A stretch of 64,000 nt of DNA from the NCBI RefSeq assembly GCF_014647255.1, contig NZ_BMOV01000012.1, positions 1-64,000 on the forward strand, given 5' to 3'. Both the position numbers and the translations under genes were made by a program. The stretch is from Iodidimonas muriae. Its GTDB lineage: Bacteria > Pseudomonadota > Alphaproteobacteria > Sphingomonadales > Rhodothalassiaceae. This document shows, in pieces, positions 61,441 to 64,000 of the stretch (positions are counted from its first letter, which is position 1; each line of letters starts with the position of its first letter). The notes beneath the pieces were generated by a model. That model saw nothing but the letters and a program-made list of their open reading frames with translations. It was not told the DNA's origin and searched no databases.

Positions 61441-64000
61441 TTAGAATTCGATACGAGCACTCAAGCGAACAGTACGTGCTTGAATGAAGCCCGTCGGATC
61501 ACCGAATGTCGAACGCACCTGACCGGAATCAAACTCACCAAACTCATTCAAGTCGGTAACATCGTTCGAGTCAAAGATATTGAACACGTCAATACGGAAC
61601 TCAGGTGCAACGCCATTGGGAAGGAAATCCACATCAGGCTTGAACACTGCAGATACATCGAGTTGCTTGGTCCAGCCGCTCTCAAGAACAGAACCACGCG
61701 GGGTTAAGCGCGACTCTGCATCTGCACTAGGCCGATTGTTTTCGTCCAACTTACAGAAGAACGAGGCCGCACCGAACTGGGCAGCAATTCCATCTGTCGG
61801 ATGGACACCCTGACAACCAAATCCACGTCCGGATTGGACAGTAAGGTTCGCACCGAATGTCAATTGCTCCGTCGCAGCATAGCTACCGAATGCTTTGATC
61901 GTATGCCGACGATCGTTTGGCAGACGTCCACTTGCGCCGTCCGTCAAACCGGTGGTGTCGAAATCCTGAGTCAAGCCTGTATCACCTTGGCCATTATCAG
62001 ATTTGACGCCGCCCTCGGTATTACCACTAGACCGAGCAAGCACATAAGACCCCTGGAAGGACCAGCCGTCAACAAACGCACGTTCCCAGGTCAATTCAAG
62101 AGCTTTGTACTCACGTTTGATTTTCGGAACACCGATCTGCTCTGCCGTCAAAGTGGCTTCGACCAGGCCATCACCATCGGCATCACCGCCAAGGAAGGCG
62201 ACCATGTCCGCAGGTGCAAGATCCGTCCGAACGTCCAGAGTGACATCACTGCCGGGATTGAAAAGTGCGAAAGTCTGGAAGCCAGTGAAGGCAGCTGCCG
62301 CTGCATCAACATCAAGACCATTGTCCGCAGCAAACTGGCGGAACCCGGCATCCATTGACCCATCTTCAAGGCCCTGACCAAGATCGCGATACACCCCACG
62401 GATACCGAAGGTCCAGTTGTTACCGACCGAGAAGTCGTAACCAAGGGAGTATTCAATTTGGCGTTGGTTTTCCAGATCTTTATCGACCAACGTTGATGCT
62501 GGCTGAACACCCGGAGGTGAAACGATGTCACGACCGATGAAATCACCGATTGCAGCGTCTACATTTGCCGGATCGATCGTATCGGATACGAGACGGAAGA
62601 AGTCTTCGTTAAAGATTTCCTCACCAGCAAGGCGAATGTTCGTGTTGTTGGCAATGGCAAAATGGGTCTTACCAACAAAGCCATATACACGGCTCCGACC
62701 TTCATCCAGCTCATAAGTAAAGCCGGTACGGAAATCGAACCCACCATTGAACTCAGCGAAAGGTTCCCCATTCACATTCTTGGATGTCTGGTCTTCGAGA
62801 CGGAAACCGACATTCAATGTCAGGTTTTCGATCGGAGTCTGCCAACGATCCTGAATGTAATAGCCTTTCAGAACCGATTCAAACGATCCACCAGTCGTTC
62901 TGAAATCCTGACGAATAACAGGAGCACTCAGATCCACTCCGGTATCACTGATCCCGTCGCCATTGGCGTCGAAGCGACCAAGACCACTTCCATCAGCGAA
63001 AACCACATACCGGAAACCACCGGAGAACGATGTCTGTTCCGCAGATTTACGAACTTCCCGATCAAACCCGATCCGGAATTGGTGATCACCGAAGAAGTCA
63101 TTGACGGTGATATCCGCATCGGCACGCCACATACGACGATTGTCGTTGTTAATGGCATCAACAATCGAACCGCCGGTATTCCCCGTAACGATATTCGTGC
63201 CGGACCGCAGATCGTTGATCTGAGGGATGTTGGAAACGTTCGACAAATCACGCCCGCGGCTGTCACTTTCACCGAACAAGCCGGAAATGCTCAACCAGTC
63301 ACGGATCACGCCGGTATATTTGAGAATGTCCGTTGTACCACCACGTTCGAAAGTTTGGGTGACGGTATCGGCTTCGCGATTGATTGTCCCGGTATCACGA
63401 TCAAACGGTAAAATGGAGTCGACGATATCCCGTTTGTCATCGATATGGGTATAGGTGAAGGTATGATACCCAAACATATCGTTGTCTAACAATATGCCGT
63501 CGATATTGATCCCCCAGACCGGATCATCATCCTTGCGATCTGTGAAAGCACTATTGGAGAAATCTTCCAGATCATTATCGCGGAAGCTCACAAGACCATA
63601 GAACCAGAGTCGGTCTTTGATAAGCGGACCGCTAATCCACGTATTGATTTCGGTTTCTGTCAATTTATCGCTTGAGCGGAAACCGTCCGTGGTGTCTCTT
63701 TTCTTGGAATTGCTTCTCAGCCCTTCTGGCGTATAGAAAGCATTCGCGCCCACATGGAAGTCGTTGGTCCCCTTACGTGTAACGAGGTTAACAACACTCC
63801 CGGTCGTGCGACCGAATTCAGCTTGGAAGCCAGTGGTTTTGATATCAACTTGCTGGAAGAACTCGAACGGAATGGTGTTCATCAGGCCGATGAAATCACG
63901 GGTATCCGTTGCGTTATAACCGTTCACATAGAAAAGGTTTTCTGCCACCGAAGAACCAGCGAGAGACGGCTGGTTACCAAAGGCCGAGTCACCAGAGCTC
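61441..64000 (-). CDS. Oar-like TonB-dependent receptor (5' end outside window)
   Basis: At least 852 residues are present and the frame stays open to the window edge (SGDSAFGNQPSLAGSSVAENLF precedes the apparent GTG at 63948), so that GTG is internal and not the start. The plug motifs YVNGYN, FQQVDIKTTGFQAEFGRTTGSVVNLVTRKGTNDFH and a barrel ending VRLSARIEF identify the Oar/carboxypeptidase-regulatory-like TBDR group. The missing N-terminus probably holds a signal peptide and a CarboxypepD_reg-like domain. The ligand is unknown; such receptors often import peptides or move outer-membrane protease substrates. Confidence 0.88.
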   Translation of the reverse strand, partial: SSGDSAFGNQPSLAGSSVAENLFYVNGYNATDTRDFIGLMNTIPFEFFQQVDIKTTGFQAEFGRTTGSVVNLVTRKGTNDFHVGANAFYTPEGLRSNSKKRDTTDGFRSSDKLTETEINTWISGPLIKDRLWFYGLVSFRDNDLEDFSNSAFTDRKDDDPVWGINIDGILLDNDMFGYHTFTYTHIDDKRDIVDSILPFDRDTGTINREADTVTQTFERGGTTDILKYTGVIRDWLSISGLFGESDSRGRDLSNVSNIPQINDLRSGTNIVTGNTGGSIVDAINNDNRRMWRADADITVNDFFGDHQFRIGFDREVRKSAEQTSFSGGFRYVVFADGSGLGRFDANGDGISDTGVDLSAPVIRQDFRTTGGSFESVLKGYYIQDRWQTPIENLTLNVGFRLEDQTSKNVNGEPFAEFNGGFDFRTGFTYELDEGRSRVYGFVGKTHFAIANNTNIRLAGEEIFNEDFFRLVSDTIDPANVDAAIGDFIGRDIVSPPGVQPASTLVDKDLENQRQIEYSLGYDFSVGNNWTFGIRGVYRDLGQGLEDGSMDAGFRQFAADNGLDVDAAAAAFTGFQTFALFNPGSDVTLDVRTDLAPADMVAFLGGDADGDGLVEATLTAEQIGVPKIKREYKALELTWERAFVDGWSFQGSYVLARSSGNTEGGVKSDNGQGDTGLTQDFDTTGLTDGASGRLPNDRRHTIKAFGSYAATEQLTFGANLTVQSGRGFGCQGVHPTDGIAAQFGAASFFCKLDENNRPSADAESRLTPRGSVLESGWTKQLDVSAVFKPDVDFLPNGVAPEFRIDVFNIFDSNDVTDLNEFGEFDSGQVRSTFGDPTGFIQARTVRLSARIEF

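Noticed and set aside
63948-63950. GTG as start of the last TBDR
   Set aside because: The frame is open upstream to the window edge and encodes conserved Oar-like sequence (GNQPSLAGSS), so the GTG is internal.

Overview
This window looks like a chromosomal segment of an aerobic alphaproteobacterium with a moderate GC content. Supporting signs are LptF/LptG, QueF, HspQ, RecX, several large TonB-dependent receptors (TBDRs), and a ceramide-type sphingolipid locus of the kind described in Caulobacter and its relatives. A Caulobacterales-, Sphingomonadales- or Iodidimonas/Kordiimonas-like organism is plausible, but the species cannot be fixed from sequence reading alone.

Layout. (1) 1-14.9 kb is a purine-degradation supercluster. 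One tightly overlapping leftward operon is uraH-xdhA-xdhB-xdhC-puuD-allA-guaD. A divergent rightward operon is puuE-uraD-alc. Two further leftward deaminase/amidohydrolase genes and a convergent phytanoyl-CoA-dioxygenase-like gene lie beside them. Together they encode guanine/xanthine to urate, 5-hydroxyisourate, OHCU, allantoin, allantoate, ureidoglycolate and glyoxylate. Malate synthase G, encoded at 47.6-49.7 kb, could consume the glyoxylate. A truncated TBDR sits at the extreme left edge. (2) 14.9-24.1 kb holds leuCD, a glycosyltransferase/sulfotransferase pair, a nucleotidyltransferase, queF, hspQ, sseA, metC and a DUF502 membrane protein. (3) 24.1-36.4 kb is a sphingolipid island: a GNAT-like acyltransferase (ceramide synthase candidate), a flippase, an LptG/LptF pair, a DUF2141 protein, a lipid kinase (ceramide kinase candidate), a nucleotidyltransferase-like protein, serine palmitoyltransferase, a dedicated acyl carrier protein, a ceramide reductase candidate and a fatty acyl-AMP ligase. 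(4) 36.7-45.4 kb is mixed: a class V aminotransferase, a DMT transporter, recX, a desaturase, a mocA/xdhC-like/coxG molybdo-hydroxylase accessory trio, a double cold-shock protein, a DUF192 protein and a decayed serine hydrolase. (5) 45.5-50.0 kb holds a TBDR, glcB and tRNA-Pro(TGG).

(6) 50.3-56.4 kb is the most unusual part. It resembles a functional-amyloid (Fap-type) export locus. It has an NtrC-type activator with a degenerate receiver, a FapF-like coiled-coil/beta-barrel porin and a FapD-like C39 peptidase. Two small Sec-exported proteins carry textbook double-glycine motifs. A 416-residue Asp/Asn/Ser repeat protein has nine SDDDG-type units, and its C-terminus is paralogous to that of one of the small proteins. 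A good sigma-54 promoter lies upstream of the repeat-protein operon, consistent with control by the neighbouring activator. (7) 56.7-64.0 kb holds a small secreted protein, a 1069-residue TBDR and an Oar-like TBDR that runs off the right edge.

All functional calls are from reading translated sequence and motif recognition; no database search was run.
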